Below are positions 12,511 through 20,086 of a stretch of DNA of 25,300 bases, one piece after another. Source of the DNA: a virus; IMG/VR virus record IMGVR_UViG_3300044730_000325, positions 1 to 25,300 of that record; one strand, given 5' to 3'. The notes under the pieces were generated by a model. That model did not search any database, had not been told where the DNA came from, and worked only from the letters and a program-made list of their open reading frames with translations. Positions within the stretch are counted from its first letter, which is position 1. Every line of letters begins with the position of its first letter. Made by a program: the position numbers and the translations under genes.

Positions 12511-13236
12511 TTACCGATAGACCATGTACGAAGGCGTGTTGGCAAAGCCCTCTTCGGACGTGTATCCCATACCACCTCCGTAACCGCGTGCAAGCGCCTG
12601 CTGCAACAGCGAGTTGCGCGCCTGCTCTCCGCTATAGTTCATGTATTGGTTTAGCCCACCGCCTATTGCGCCAGCCATGCCCATGTAGCCCGAGCCTCTA
12701 GCCTGAGCAGCAGCGCCGAGCGCCTCACCGGCCCCCGAGGCGTACGCTTGCCCCGCCGCGCCTAGCGCGTTGGTCGAGGTCTGACCGACGCCGGCCAGCG
12801 ATTGCAGCGGGTTGAGCCGCGCGCTGCGCTCGGCCTGGTAGCGGTTAAATGCGTTCTGATACTCTTGCGAGCCCATCTCTTGGCCGAACCGCGTCAGCGC
12901 CTTGCCCGTAGCGCCGCCCATCAGCCCGCCCCGCGCCGCAGCGGATCGCTCCAGCGCCTTCTGGCCCTCCGACAGCCTGAATGCGTAGCCAGGATCAGCC
13001 TGAAACGCATTCATGCTAAACGGCGTGTAGTCAGCCGCCGCCTCCAGCTTGCCCAGCGCCCGGACGCCTGCCTCGCGGAACGGGGCTTGCAGCTCTACCT
13101 GCCGCTCAAACTGCTGCCGTTGCAGTTCAGCAGCGCGGTCAGCAGCGGAGGCTTGTGTGCTGGCGGCGCTGCTCGACGCCCTGCTGCCAAGCAAAGAACT
13201 GCCAATAATCGCGGCGGGGATCATCCATGCGGCCAT
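12511..13236 (-). CDS. DNA transfer / internal virion protein (P22 gp7-like role)
   Basis: A 241-residue protein. It begins with a short hydrophobic stretch (MIPAAIIGSSLLG), continues with a helical ADRAAELQRQQFERQVELQAP region, and from about residue 100 becomes very rich in Gly and Ala (GGLMGGATGKAL, GALGAAGQAYASGAGEALGAA, GMAGAIGGGLNQY), ending in aromatic/Gly-rich YGGGMGYTSEE. This composition is typical of small phage ejection proteins often annotated as DNA transfer proteins. It is the first of three such genes. GGAG lies eight bases before the ATG at 13236. The function is inferred from composition and order. Confidence 0.7.
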   Translation of the reverse strand: MAAWMIPAAIIGSSLLGSRASSSAASTQASAADRAAELQRQQFERQVELQAPFREAGVRALGKLEAAADYTPFSMNAFQADPGYAFRLSEGQKALERSAAARGGLMGGATGKALTRFGQEMGSQEYQNAFNRYQAERSARLNPLQSLAGVGQTSTNALGAAGQAYASGAGEALGAAAQARGSGYMGMAGAIGGGLNQYMNYSGEQARNSLLQQALARGYGGGMGYTSEEGFANTPSYMVYR

Positions 13237-13246
13237 GTCAGGCTCC

Positions 13247-13582
13247 TTAAGTCACTTCGCGTCCACTGACGCGCATGTTGATGGCGCTGGCAGTTCCAGC
13301 AATTGTACTGATGAAGTCGCCGATGCCAAGCACTTGGCCCACCAGTTCGGGGAAGGTGTACACCTCGGACGCCTGAAGCGTCTTGGTCTTGGTAATCAAG
13401 TTCTGATTGCCCGCCGAGCCAGCAGCCGTGACGAGGTTGACGCTGATCGTCGCGGCGCTGGCGCTGTAGTTCGTTGCGGTGAACTTGTCGATGATGGTCG
13501 TCACGCCAGTCGCGGTGTACTGGGTGGTTTGAGTGTTCTCGACCGTTTTGGCCGGAACGAGGACTTTGACTGAAACGGTCAT
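13247..13582 (-). CDS. Small structural protein, unknown role
   Basis: A 111-residue protein rich in Thr, Ser, Ala and Val with alternating beta-type residues (SVKVLVPAKTV, TQYTATGVTTIIDKFTATNYSA, ISVNLVTAAG). A closing motif, LQASEVYTFPELVGQVLGIGDFI, follows. It looks like a small all-beta virion protein, perhaps a decoration or tail accessory. It lies between a fibre/needle-like protein and the ejection proteins and has a good GGGAG site. No specific family is recognised. Confidence 0.65.
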   Translation of the reverse strand: MTVSVKVLVPAKTVENTQTTQYTATGVTTIIDKFTATNYSASAATISVNLVTAAGSAGNQNLITKTKTLQASEVYTFPELVGQVLGIGDFISTIAGTASAINMRVSGREVT

Positions 13583-13584
13583 GA

Positions 13585-14664
13585 CTAGACTCCCTGTAGT
13601 GTCGGCACAGAGGCTATCGACACAGTTAATATGACTGACGGCGTGGCCGGGCGAACTGGTCCAGTTTTTGCAGCAATGTACTCAATTGTAGTGGAGGTGT
13701 CAGTAGTTGCCCACATCAACTCAATGTATTCGTCAGCGGCTAAATCGACGAACAGGTTTAGCGCGCCGATTAAGTGCCCGTCTGTGCCGCCGTGCCGATT
13801 GGGCACGGAAAACTGGCTGTTAGTGTCAGGCACATCCACGCCGTTTTTACGCATCCAAATATCGGTGTCGTGGATGTTGTTGTCGGTGTTTACAAATTGA
13901 ACGCTGAACTGAATGTTGTACGTCCCGGCAATCTCACACCTGACTTTGGACTTGCAGGTGCCGGTGATGGTCGTAGACGCTACGGTCTGCGACACGCTGA
14001 CCTGATAGGTGCCGGTGCTGCCGTCCGTGCCAGTCAACTGAGACACGATGCGAGTTCCAGCCGTAACGCCGGTGCCCGTGATCACCATGCCAGGGTAGAT
14101 TGGCCCGGATGTGATCGCTGTCACCGTCATGGTGGTCGTGGCAATCGACGCAGTGAACACGGCTGTGCGGTCTTCTATCGTGACGTTTTTGCTGAACTGC
14201 GTGGTGTCGTACAGCAGCGGGTACGCCGTAGTCGTCGAGCCGTCAGGCTGGTTGGCCGTGCTGTAAAAGGAGCCGTATACAAACTGCGGAATCTGCGGCG
14301 TGGTAATCGGCGCAGACTGAAGTGCGTCGATCTGCTTTTGCATCTCGGCTATCTGCGACACCAAAGCCGAGCAGCAATCTGCCAACGCTGCTGCTTGGAT
14401 TTGCTTAGTCAACTCATCGCTCAAGTCAACCGCAGGTGGCAGCGTCTGCAACTCCTGCCGCACGGCGTCGAGCGAAGCCTCAAGAGACGCAATCGTTGAC
14501 TCGGCGCTGAACGTAAGCCCTGAGTCGTCAATGATCGCCGTGGCCGCGTTGTTGAGCGACAGGAAAAACAAGTACCAAGCCCTGTCGATCAACCCCGTGC
14601 GGGGGTCGATCAACGGCACCCGTGGCGGGGTGATTGGCGTCGGCGTCGCGTTAGGGCTAGGCAT
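13585..14664 (-). CDS. Fibre/needle-like virion protein with C-terminal jelly-roll and inserted domain
   Basis: A 359-residue protein. The N-terminus is Pro-rich with [22 protein letters not shown], an anchor pattern seen in phage fibre-like proteins. A coiled-coil region follows (about 55-118, [14 protein letters not shown] and [10 protein letters not shown]). From about 130 comes a beta-rich domain whose end ([11 protein letters not shown] through [14 protein letters not shown]) resembles C1q/TNF-like jelly rolls. A Thr/Gly-rich segment at about 169-236 ([17 protein letters not shown] and similar) appears inserted within that fold. A trimer linked by the coiled coil is likely. It directly follows the gp10-like gene, overlapping it by eight bases, the place where P22 encodes its tail needle gp26. 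Exact function is inferred. Confidence 0.65.
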   Translation of the reverse strand: MPSPNATPTPITPPRVPLIDPRTGLIDRAWYLFFLSLNNAATAIIDDSGLTFSAESTIASLEASLDAVRQELQTLPPAVDLSDELTKQIQAAALADCCSALVSQIAEMQKQIDALQSAPITTPQIPQFVYGSFYSTANQPDGSTTTAYPLLYDTTQFSKNVTIEDRTAVFTASIATTTMTVTAITSGPIYPGMVITGTGVTAGTRIVSQLTGTDGSTGTYQVSVSQTVASTTITGTCKSKVRCEIAGTYNIQFSVQFVNTDNNIHDTDIWMRKNGVDVPDTNSQFSVPNRHGGTDGHLIGALNLFVDLAADEYIELMWATTDTSTTIEYIAAKTGPVRPATPSVILTVSIASVPTLQGV

Positions 14665-16096
14665 TCGTTGGACTCAGAATCAACTCTGCGCCCATGATGC
14701 TGATCTTGACCGGATCGGTGCCCGATAGCTCATAAACGCGGTCGCGCAGCTTCAGGGTCATGCCCATGCGCCGCCAGAACACCCGGCGGTAGTATTCGCC
14801 GATCTTGCCGATCTGCGCCCAGTGCTCGTTGCCCCATGTGTGGCCGCCGTCGTCCGACCAGCGCAGCATGACCTCGGGGTTGCTGCCTTGGCCCAGATTC
14901 AGGCCAGTACCGGCCTCAATGTCCAGTTGCAGGCTGTGCTGCGCGGTGCGTTTGAGGTTGTTCTGGCCGGTAGGCAGCGCCCGCCACGACCGCAGCCACT
15001 TTTGAATCTGGCCGTTGTCCGAGTAGTCGTCCAGATCAAAGGCGTAGATGTTGCCATTTTCGTAGTCGCCAACAACGATCTTGTTGTTGAACGCCATCTG
15101 GCAGTTGCTGCGGTGCCGGGTGAACTCGCCGTTGCTCCAGCCAGCCCGCTCGTGCCAGGCTTGGGTGGCGGCGTCGTAGACCCAGGTCGTGTTGGCGCTC
15201 GGGAAGATCAGCACATAAAAGCTGTGGCCGTCTTGCTGGTAGGTGTACGCGATGGCGTCCGACAGATCGCTGTACTGCTGAATCTGCCACTCGACGGCGT
15301 GGGTGCTGATGCGCTGGCCGGTGTAGCCGTTGGCCCGGTAGACCATGCCTTGGCCCCGGCGGTCACGCCCAAGCCAGAACAAGGCGTTGTCCATCTTGGC
15401 AACCGAAAACGGGGCCGCGCAGCCCAGCTCGTTAAACGCGCCTTGGATGCGCTGAAGCGGGAAGTCGGTTGCGCCGGTGTCGTACCAGACCTCAATTGAG
15501 TTGGTGCCAAAGGCCCAGATTTCGCGGAAATTAGACGCCACGGCAACCAGCCCGTCAGGCGAGCCCTCGGTGCTGGCAAACTCTAGAGGGTCAATCGACG
15601 TGCCGTCCAGCAGCGCCGTGATCCACATCTTTTGGCTGTTGGGCTCGTTGAAGACGAAGTAGCCGTCGAGATACGCCACGGTCACGGCGCCGGGAAAATC
15701 CGGGTCGGTGATCTGCCCAAAAGCGTTGGTCGTGTTGTTGTAGATGTAGCTCGGGCCGTTGGCCGCGATGAAAAGCTGCGTGCCGTTGTCGGCCATGCTG
15801 ACCGGGCCAGTACCTGCCACGGTGCCCAGCAGCGTCGGCGCGTAGCTGTTGTTGATCTTGTAGAGCTGCGTGCCCGACACCACGAAGCCGGTGCCGTCTT
15901 GCGGCGAGAAGGCCCACAGGCCACGGATCGGGCCGGTGCCAATAGAGTTAAGCAGCTTCAGTCCCGGAGCACGGTTCAGGAACGCCGGCTCCTTGCCCGC
16001 CTCGGGCACGATCTCGGGGAACAGGTTGACCATGCGGGCGTCGGCAGCGTTGACGCTGCGAGCCACATAGGTCGAACCAAGGATCGGCGTTTTCAT
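14657..16096 (-). CDS. Packaged-DNA stabilization protein, P22 gp10-like
   Basis: A 479-residue beta-rich hub protein that should close the portal vertex after DNA packaging and hold the tail. It starts [27 protein letters not shown], a familiar start of this family, and contains repeated short strands such as [31 protein letters not shown] and [11 protein letters not shown], with a C-terminal [12 protein letters not shown] segment. Length agrees with P22 gp10 (about 470). It lies directly after the gp4-like gene, as in P22, and overlaps it by one base. The family call is supported by both sequence pattern and gene order. Confidence 0.85.
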   Translation of the reverse strand: MKTPILGSTYVARSVNAADARMVNLFPEIVPEAGKEPAFLNRAPGLKLLNSIGTGPIRGLWAFSPQDGTGFVVSGTQLYKINNSYAPTLLGTVAGTGPVSMADNGTQLFIAANGPSYIYNNTTNAFGQITDPDFPGAVTVAYLDGYFVFNEPNSQKMWITALLDGTSIDPLEFASTEGSPDGLVAVASNFREIWAFGTNSIEVWYDTGATDFPLQRIQGAFNELGCAAPFSVAKMDNALFWLGRDRRGQGMVYRANGYTGQRISTHAVEWQIQQYSDLSDAIAYTYQQDGHSFYVLIFPSANTTWVYDAATQAWHERAGWSNGEFTRHRSNCQMAFNNKIVVGDYENGNIYAFDLDDYSDNGQIQKWLRSWRALPTGQNNLKRTAQHSLQLDIEAGTGLNLGQGSNPEVMLRWSDDGGHTWGNEHWAQIGKIGEYYRRVFWRRMGMTLKLRDRVYELSGTDPVKISIMGAELILSPTNA

Positions 16097-16827
16097 CAGT
16101 AGTTACCGGCATAGATGTTGTACCGCTGCCGCGTGGCAATCAGCGAATACGGCATCGACATCACATCGTCCGGGTTGTTGATGCGCTTGAGGTTGCGCTT
16201 GCTGTACATCGCAATGCGCTGCACTTGGGGGCTTGGCTCGATGCCAAACTCCGGCGCGATCTCGCAGGCCAAGTTGTAGGTAAACGCCCGCAGGTAGCCT
16301 GGCGGGAACAGAATTTGGGTGGACAGATTGGCCGGCTGCGTCAGCTCTTGGACGCTGATGAAGTGAAACTCCAGCAGCCGCGTCGGGCGCGGGTAGATGA
16401 AGATGTCAAAGTCCGGGTAGGTGTTGTTGACGAACATCACCTGCGGGTACGTCGAGGTCACGGTCTTGACCGCGATGCCATCGTACTGCTGCTGGTTGAT
16501 TAGCTTGATGCCGTATGACACGCCAGTGCCGGGGTCTTTGAAGTAGGTGGCGTCGTCCACCAGAATCGGGCGTACAGCAGTGCCATTGAGCCGCACCAGC
16601 GAGCCGCTGGGGCCAAGGGTTGCGTTGATTAAGCCAACCGGCCAATTGCAAATCTGGTCGATGGTGGCAAAGACAGACAGGCGCTCGGTATTCCACGAGT
16701 CAATCATCTGATTTAGCGCCATCAGGGAGTCCTGAGACACTGAGGCCGACGACGTTTCGCCCTCGGCTAGAACGCCTAGCAGCCGCAACGCCCGGTTAAT
16801 CTGTTCGCCTGCGGTGTAGGTCGTCAT
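16096..16827 (-). CDS. Head-to-tail adaptor / head-completion protein, P22 gp4-like
   Basis: A 243-residue protein that should bind below the portal after packaging. The N-terminal helices (AGEQINRALRLLGVLAEGE and SLMALNQMIDSWNTERL) are typical of gp4-type adaptors, followed by a mixed region with FKDPGTGVSYGIKLI and the conserved-looking FPPGYLRAFTYNLACEIAPEFG helix near the C-terminus. It is longer than P22 gp4 (166 residues), as common in related phages. The gene sits between the decoration-like genes and the gp10-like gene. A GAGGAA site inside the previous gene precedes the ATG. Confidence 0.85.
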   Translation of the reverse strand: MTTYTAGEQINRALRLLGVLAEGETSSASVSQDSLMALNQMIDSWNTERLSVFATIDQICNWPVGLINATLGPSGSLVRLNGTAVRPILVDDATYFKDPGTGVSYGIKLINQQQYDGIAVKTVTSTYPQVMFVNNTYPDFDIFIYPRPTRLLEFHFISVQELTQPANLSTQILFPPGYLRAFTYNLACEIAPEFGIEPSPQVQRIAMYSKRNLKRINNPDDVMSMPYSLIATRQRYNIYAGNY

Positions 16828-16828
16828 G

Positions 16829-17023
16829 CTATTCCTCTTCGTCCTTCTTGCGCCGCCCGCGCCGAGGTGCAGGTGCTACCTCAATTTGCGGCTCGATCTG
16901 AGGCGCATCTTGTTCCTCAGGATTGTAGCGTGACCAGCCGTTTTGAACATCAAAATCGGCTTCCAAATCCATCACGGCAACTTTAGCGCCGTGGACGGGG
17001 TGTGTCAGGTAGATTGCGGCCAT
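16829..17023 (-). CDS. Small protein with charged tail
   Basis: A 64-residue protein. The first part (MAAIYLTHPVHGAKVAVMD) looks like two short strands, followed by an acidic segment and a Pro-rich, strongly basic then acidic tail (APRRGRRKKDEEE). Similar small proteins lie next to head-completion genes in related phages, but no function is known to me. The ATG at 17023 was chosen; a GTG at 17041 would lie in the hairpin before it. No clear ribosome-binding site is seen, so translation may depend on reading through or on the hairpin. Confidence 0.65.
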   Translation of the reverse strand: MAAIYLTHPVHGAKVAVMDLEADFDVQNGWSRYNPEEQDAPQIEPQIEVAPAPRRGRRKKDEEE

Positions 17024-17032
17024 AGAGTAAGA

Positions 17033-17051
17033 CGGGGGCACGAAGCCCCCG
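17033..17051 (-). terminator. Hairpin 3 after coat region (weak terminator or mRNA end)
   Basis: On the minus strand CGGGGGC and GCCCCCG form a 7-bp stem around a TTCGT loop, six bases after a stop codon. The following bases (TCTTACTCT) are only partly T-rich. Together with two similar hairpins upstream it may trim or stabilise mRNA or end part of the transcripts. Confidence 0.5.
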
Positions 17052-17056
17052 CCAAT

Positions 17057-17473
17057 TTAGTTTGCAGACATGACGACCCAGTCAGTCCCGTCACAAACGA
17101 GCATCGCAAACTTACCAGCAGTGTTGGCAAGGATGGCGGTGCCGGCCGTGTTGGAATTGAGGGGTTTCACGTTGGTTGCAGCAGAGTTGACTGCCTGAGC
17201 CGCAATCGTCTTGATCCAAACCACGCGGCCAGTGCTGGCCGAAGCGGTCGGGAACGTGACGGAAATTGCGCCTGATCCATTGCAAACAACGAAGTTTTCG
17301 GTGTCACCCAGAGTGAACGAAGCGGTCTTGATAACCGGCGCGTTCAAATCCAGTTGCGTACCGCTGAGAGCGCCAGTGGTGGTAACTGACGCAGCGGTAA
17401 CCGCGCCAGTGACTGTTACCGACTCGAACTCCGGGTCAGCAAACGCGACGCCTACTGCTTTAGTATTTGGCAT
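17057..17473 (-). CDS. Decoration-like small capsid protein (second of two)
   Basis: A 138-residue, Thr/Ala/Val-rich all-beta protein. It contains ESVTVTGAVTAASVTTTG, a central ISVTFPTASASTGRVVWIKT segment and a C-terminal KFAMLVCDGTDWVVM. Position two genes after the coat protein, small size and composition suggest a protein that binds the capsid surface or a fibre, but no known decoration family is certain. The ATG at 17473 has AAAAGGA upstream and directly follows a hairpin; in-frame codons farther upstream only shadow the preceding gene. It may be related in fold to its neighbour. Confidence 0.65.
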   Translation of the reverse strand: MPNTKAVGVAFADPEFESVTVTGAVTAASVTTTGALSGTQLDLNAPVIKTASFTLGDTENFVVCNGSGAISVTFPTASASTGRVVWIKTIAAQAVNSAATNVKPLNSNTAGTAILANTAGKFAMLVCDGTDWVVMSAN

Positions 17474-17485
17474 GATATGTCCTTT

Positions 17486-17510
17486 TAAAAACAGGAGGCC
17501 GAAGCCTCCC
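17486..17510 (-). terminator. Hairpin 2 after coat region with T-run
   Basis: On the minus strand GGAGGC pairs with GCCTCC around a TTCG loop (17494-17509), a G-T pair extends the stem, and GTTTTT follows (17486-17491). This is the best terminator-like structure of the three. It lies between a stop codon and the ribosome-binding site of the next gene, so it probably works as a partial terminator. Confidence 0.6.
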
Positions 17511-17516
17511 GTTAGC

Positions 17517-17945
17517 TTAGACGCGGTACAGAGTCCAAGTCGTGTCGCTGGTTTTACGAGCGATAAACGAGGCCGAAGTACCATCGTTGATGGCCAGCGA
17601 ACCGACAATCGTCCAGCCCGTGCCAGTGCCAGCGGCCATGGTGATGTCGCCGGTCGAGGTGCCAATGTTGACCACCACCCAGTTAAAGGTGCTGCCAACT
17701 TTAGCACTGGAGACCAGATCGTTCACACCAGTGACGCCGCCTGCTGTAACCACGATAGGCATCGTGTAGGTCGTAGCAGTGGTGCCAGGATTGGCGATCA
17801 GAATACCGCCAGTTACTTCAGCAGCCGTCAGGGTGACAGCGGAAGTGCCAGTTTCAGTAGTAGGGGCGGGCAAGTAGCCGATGACGGGTTCGTTGAGGTT
17901 GCCGTCGCCGACTTGATAGCCGCCTGCGCCATTAGGGAGAGCCAT
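17517..17945 (-). CDS. Decoration-like small capsid protein (first of two)
   Basis: A 142-residue protein rich in Thr, Gly, Val and Ala. It has a Pro/Gly-rich N-terminus (ALPNGAGGYQVGDGNLNEP) and a beta-type body (GGILIANPGTTATTYTMP, FNWVVVNIGTSTGDITMAAG). The end is SASFIARKTSDTTWTLYRV. It is the gene directly after the coat protein, the usual place for phage decoration or head-stabilising proteins. The ribosome-binding site AAAGGAA follows the coat hairpin. The role is inferred. Confidence 0.65.
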   Translation of the reverse strand: MALPNGAGGYQVGDGNLNEPVIGYLPAPTTETGTSAVTLTAAEVTGGILIANPGTTATTYTMPIVVTAGGVTGVNDLVSSAKVGSTFNWVVVNIGTSTGDITMAAGTGTGWTIVGSLAINDGTSASFIARKTSDTTWTLYRV

Positions 17946-17977
17946 GATAAATTCCTTTCAAAAAGTTACGAATTGAA

Positions 17978-17991
17978 GCCCCCGAAGGGGC
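17978..17991 (-). terminator. Hairpin 1 directly after coat gene
   Basis: On the minus strand GCCCC-TTCG-GGGGC forms a 5-bp stem with the very stable C(TTCG)G loop, eight bases after the coat stop codon. TTC and AATTCG follow, with a T-run only 12 bases later, so it may stabilise the coat mRNA as much as terminate it. Confidence 0.5.
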
Positions 17992-17998
17992 GTCAAAA

Positions 17999-19198
17999 TC
18001 AACCCCACATCCGAACGCCCATCTGGGGACGGATGGTGCTGTAGCCGTACAGAACGTCAATACGGCAGGGCATACGATCATTGTTGATGTCGTACTGGCG
18101 CACCACACGCAGGCTGATGCCATTGTGAACGGCGCGGGCGGCCATGTCCACACCTTGCGGCAGGAGCAGGTCGGCGGTTGCGAAGGTGATCGCGTCCTTG
18201 TGGTACACCAAGTTCTGGGCGTACTGGCTGGACGGAGCGCCAACGAACACGACAGCCTTGTTGTTGCCAGGCAGAGCGGTCATGGTAGCCAGTGCATGGC
18301 TGGCCGAGTACATCGGAGCCACGGTCACGGTTGCAGTGGTGGTGGCGGTCGAGGAGGCCAGAGCCACGAACTGGAACAGCGAACCGGTTGACTCACGGGT
18401 CTGCGGGTTCACAGCGTAGACATCAGCGATGGTGAACACGTCACCAACAGCGATGGTGTCGCCAGAGCCAACAGTCAGGGTCAACGTAGCAGCGCCTTCG
18501 GCAGTCACGGCAGCGGCGGTAACCACGCCAGTAGCAGCGCGGGAGCCGGTGGTGTGCTGCTTGATCGACTGAGACATGTTGATCTCGTCGAAGCCCAACA
18601 CGCCCATGCCCATCATGCCGTTCTTGAACTGCTTGCTGATGGTGTCGGTGGGGTTGAAGAGACCCTTCATGCCCTCGACCAGACCAGCGTTGGCAGCCGG
18701 GTTGACGGTTGCGTAGCGCGGGCTCATCACAGCAGCGTTCTCGTTGAGCTTCTGCTGGGCTTGCAGCAAAACCAGCGAGGTAGCGGGCGTGGTGCCAGGG
18801 GTGCCGACGGAGTTACCGATGCTCTTGTAAGCGTTGGCAACGTCAGCGTCGATGCTCGATGCCAACTGGCTGATACGAGGCTTCAACACACGCTCTGCGA
18901 AGTCGTCCAACTGCATGGTCAGTTCGGCAGACGTGAAGTTCACGCCGATGTGCTTCTGCGAAGCCACAGTCAGGGTGGTGAACTGCTCGTTGTCGTCCTG
19001 CACTTGCAGGGCGGCGCCGTCGGTGACCAGAGCGCGGTCAGGCAGACGGATACGCAGGGTCGAACCAATCTTGGCACCTTCAACAGCAAAGCTGTCGTCG
19101 TACTGACGGTTCACGTTACGGGTGAGCACGAGGTTGTTCTCCAGAATCTCCAGAGCCTTCCGCGTGATCATGTCAATGGTAAGAATGCTATTAGCCAT
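17999..19198 (-). CDS. Major coat protein, P22 gp5-like
   Basis: A 399-residue capsid protein of the P22 coat family. Start MANSILTIDMITRKALEILENNLV is characteristic; the following segments fit the HK97 core: N-arm, an FTTLTVASQKHIGVNFTSAELTM strand region, a long spine-like helix FAERVLKPRISQLASSIDADV, and PRYATVNPAANAGLV. An all-beta stretch at about 222-300 with GDTIAVGDVFTIADVYAVNP probably corresponds to the inserted I-domain. Length is close to P22 gp5 (430). It follows the scaffold gene and is preceded by AAAGGA. A near-consensus promoter sits before the scaffold, so both should be highly expressed. Three hairpins follow the gene. Confidence 0.92.
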   Translation of the reverse strand: MANSILTIDMITRKALEILENNLVLTRNVNRQYDDSFAVEGAKIGSTLRIRLPDRALVTDGAALQVQDDNEQFTTLTVASQKHIGVNFTSAELTMQLDDFAERVLKPRISQLASSIDADVANAYKSIGNSVGTPGTTPATSLVLLQAQQKLNENAAVMSPRYATVNPAANAGLVEGMKGLFNPTDTISKQFKNGMMGMGVLGFDEINMSQSIKQHTTGSRAATGVVTAAAVTAEGAATLTLTVGSGDTIAVGDVFTIADVYAVNPQTRESTGSLFQFVALASSTATTTATVTVAPMYSASHALATMTALPGNNKAVVFVGAPSSQYAQNLVYHKDAITFATADLLLPQGVDMAARAVHNGISLRVVRQYDINNDRMPCRIDVLYGYSTIRPQMGVRMWG

Positions 19199-19217
19199 TT
19201 CGGCGGTCCTTTCAAAG

Positions 19218-20009
19218 TTAGCGGTTCATTTGTGCTTGCAGCTTCTTCATCTGCCGGGCACGTTCAGCTTCAATCCACTGCGAGTCAGTCATGGTCTTCG
19301 TCGAGCGAGGATCAGTCGTGTCGTAGGACGAACTTCCACTGGTGCGTGCGGTAACAGGCGAAATAGGCGCAGGCGCAGACGTAGTCGGTTTCACAAGAGG
19401 ATTGGAGCCAAGTTTGGCCTCAATCTTCCCAATCTCTCGGGCCTGCAAAAGAGGTGCCAAGCGGGAAATGCGATCAGCTTCCTTCGGGTTGGTTCCCAGC
19501 CAGTAGGCTAGGTCCGGCCCCATGTCGGACGCCTTGATTGTCTCGGCCATCACGTCAGTGACTCGAAGCTGCGGGTTGTAGGCGACTTGTTCGAAGTCGT
19601 CGTACTTGGCCCTGGCCTCTTCCTCACGGTCGTGGTAAGCGTCGTTAATCTCAGCCTGCTGCCGTTGGAACTCACGCTGTGCAAGCAGTTCTTCAGCCTT
19701 TTTGACGGCCAACGCTTCCGCGTAGGCATCAGGGGACTCAAACTGGTCGATAGGCGGGACTTCTCTTGGCGCTTGCGGTTGGGCAAGTTTGGCCTGCTGC
19801 TCACGTTCCCATTTGCGCTGCTCTCTGGCAAGGCGCTTGCTGATCATCGCATCGATCTCGGCCTGGGTGAATTTCTTCTCCTCGGGCGTCTGCTCGGGTT
19901 GACTCTCAGCTACTTCCGGCGCGTTTTGTGCATTCTCCGGGGCGGCCGTCGCCTCGGGTGCTGGCGCGGATTCAACTTCCGCTAAGGCTTGTTGGACTTC
20001 TTCAGTCAT
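19218..20009 (-). CDS. Scaffolding protein
   Basis: A 263-residue, highly charged protein that should guide coat assembly and then leave the head. The N-terminal 45 residues are an acidic Ala/Pro/Glu-rich tail. A long helical region follows (TQAEIDAMISKRLAREQRKWEREQQAK to about residue 150), then a Ser/Thr-rich linker and a basic C-terminal helix (QWIEAERARQMKKLQAQM) of the sort that binds the coat in P22 gp8. Position directly before the coat gene and length (P22 gp8 has 303) support the call. The leader after the promoter carries a small hairpin just before the ATG. Confidence 0.85.
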   Translation of the reverse strand: MTEEVQQALAEVESAPAPEATAAPENAQNAPEVAESQPEQTPEEKKFTQAEIDAMISKRLAREQRKWEREQQAKLAQPQAPREVPPIDQFESPDAYAEALAVKKAEELLAQREFQRQQAEINDAYHDREEEARAKYDDFEQVAYNPQLRVTDVMAETIKASDMGPDLAYWLGTNPKEADRISRLAPLLQAREIGKIEAKLGSNPLVKPTTSAPAPISPVTARTSGSSSYDTTDPRSTKTMTDSQWIEAERARQMKKLQAQMNR

Positions 20010-20013
20010 TTTC

Positions 20014-20027
20014 GATTCTTGTGAATC
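20014..20027 (-). promoter_or_regulatory. Small hairpin just before scaffold start codon
   Basis: On the minus strand GATTC-ACAA-GAATC makes a 5-bp stem four bases before the scaffold ATG. The only Shine-Dalgarno-like bases (AGGGA) partly lie within its upstream arm, so folding may set scaffold translation. The stem is short and its effect is inferred. Confidence 0.35.
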
Positions 20028-20055
20028 CCTGGTCTACCGGGCCAGTACAGTTCTC

Positions 20056-20084
20056 AGATTATGCGCTAAGAAGGCGCTTGTCAA
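20056..20084 (-). promoter_or_regulatory. Near-consensus sigma70 promoter for scaffold and coat
   Basis: On the minus strand: perfect -35 TTGACA (20079-20084), 17-base spacer, -10 TAATCT (20056-20061). It lies in the 77-base gap between the second spike gene and the scaffold. The spacer holds a GCGC-N7-GCGC dyad that could be a protein site. It would give a leader of about 40 bases. The match is one of the best possible for a host promoter. Confidence 0.75.
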
Positions 20085-20086
20085 GA

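Noticed and set aside
13774-15499. Long plus-strand open frames opposite the fibre-like and gp10-like genes
   Set aside because: Arg/Val/His-rich shadow translations with no ribosome-binding site or neighbours on that strand.
17474-17707. Upstream extension of the second decoration-like gene
   Set aside because: It would overlap the first decoration-like gene in another frame; the ATG at 17473 has its own ribosome-binding site after a terminator-like hairpin.
18554-19354. 266-residue plus-strand open frame opposite the coat gene
   Set aside because: The minus strand encodes a clear P22-type coat protein here; the His/Val/Gly-rich antisense translation resembles a shadow.
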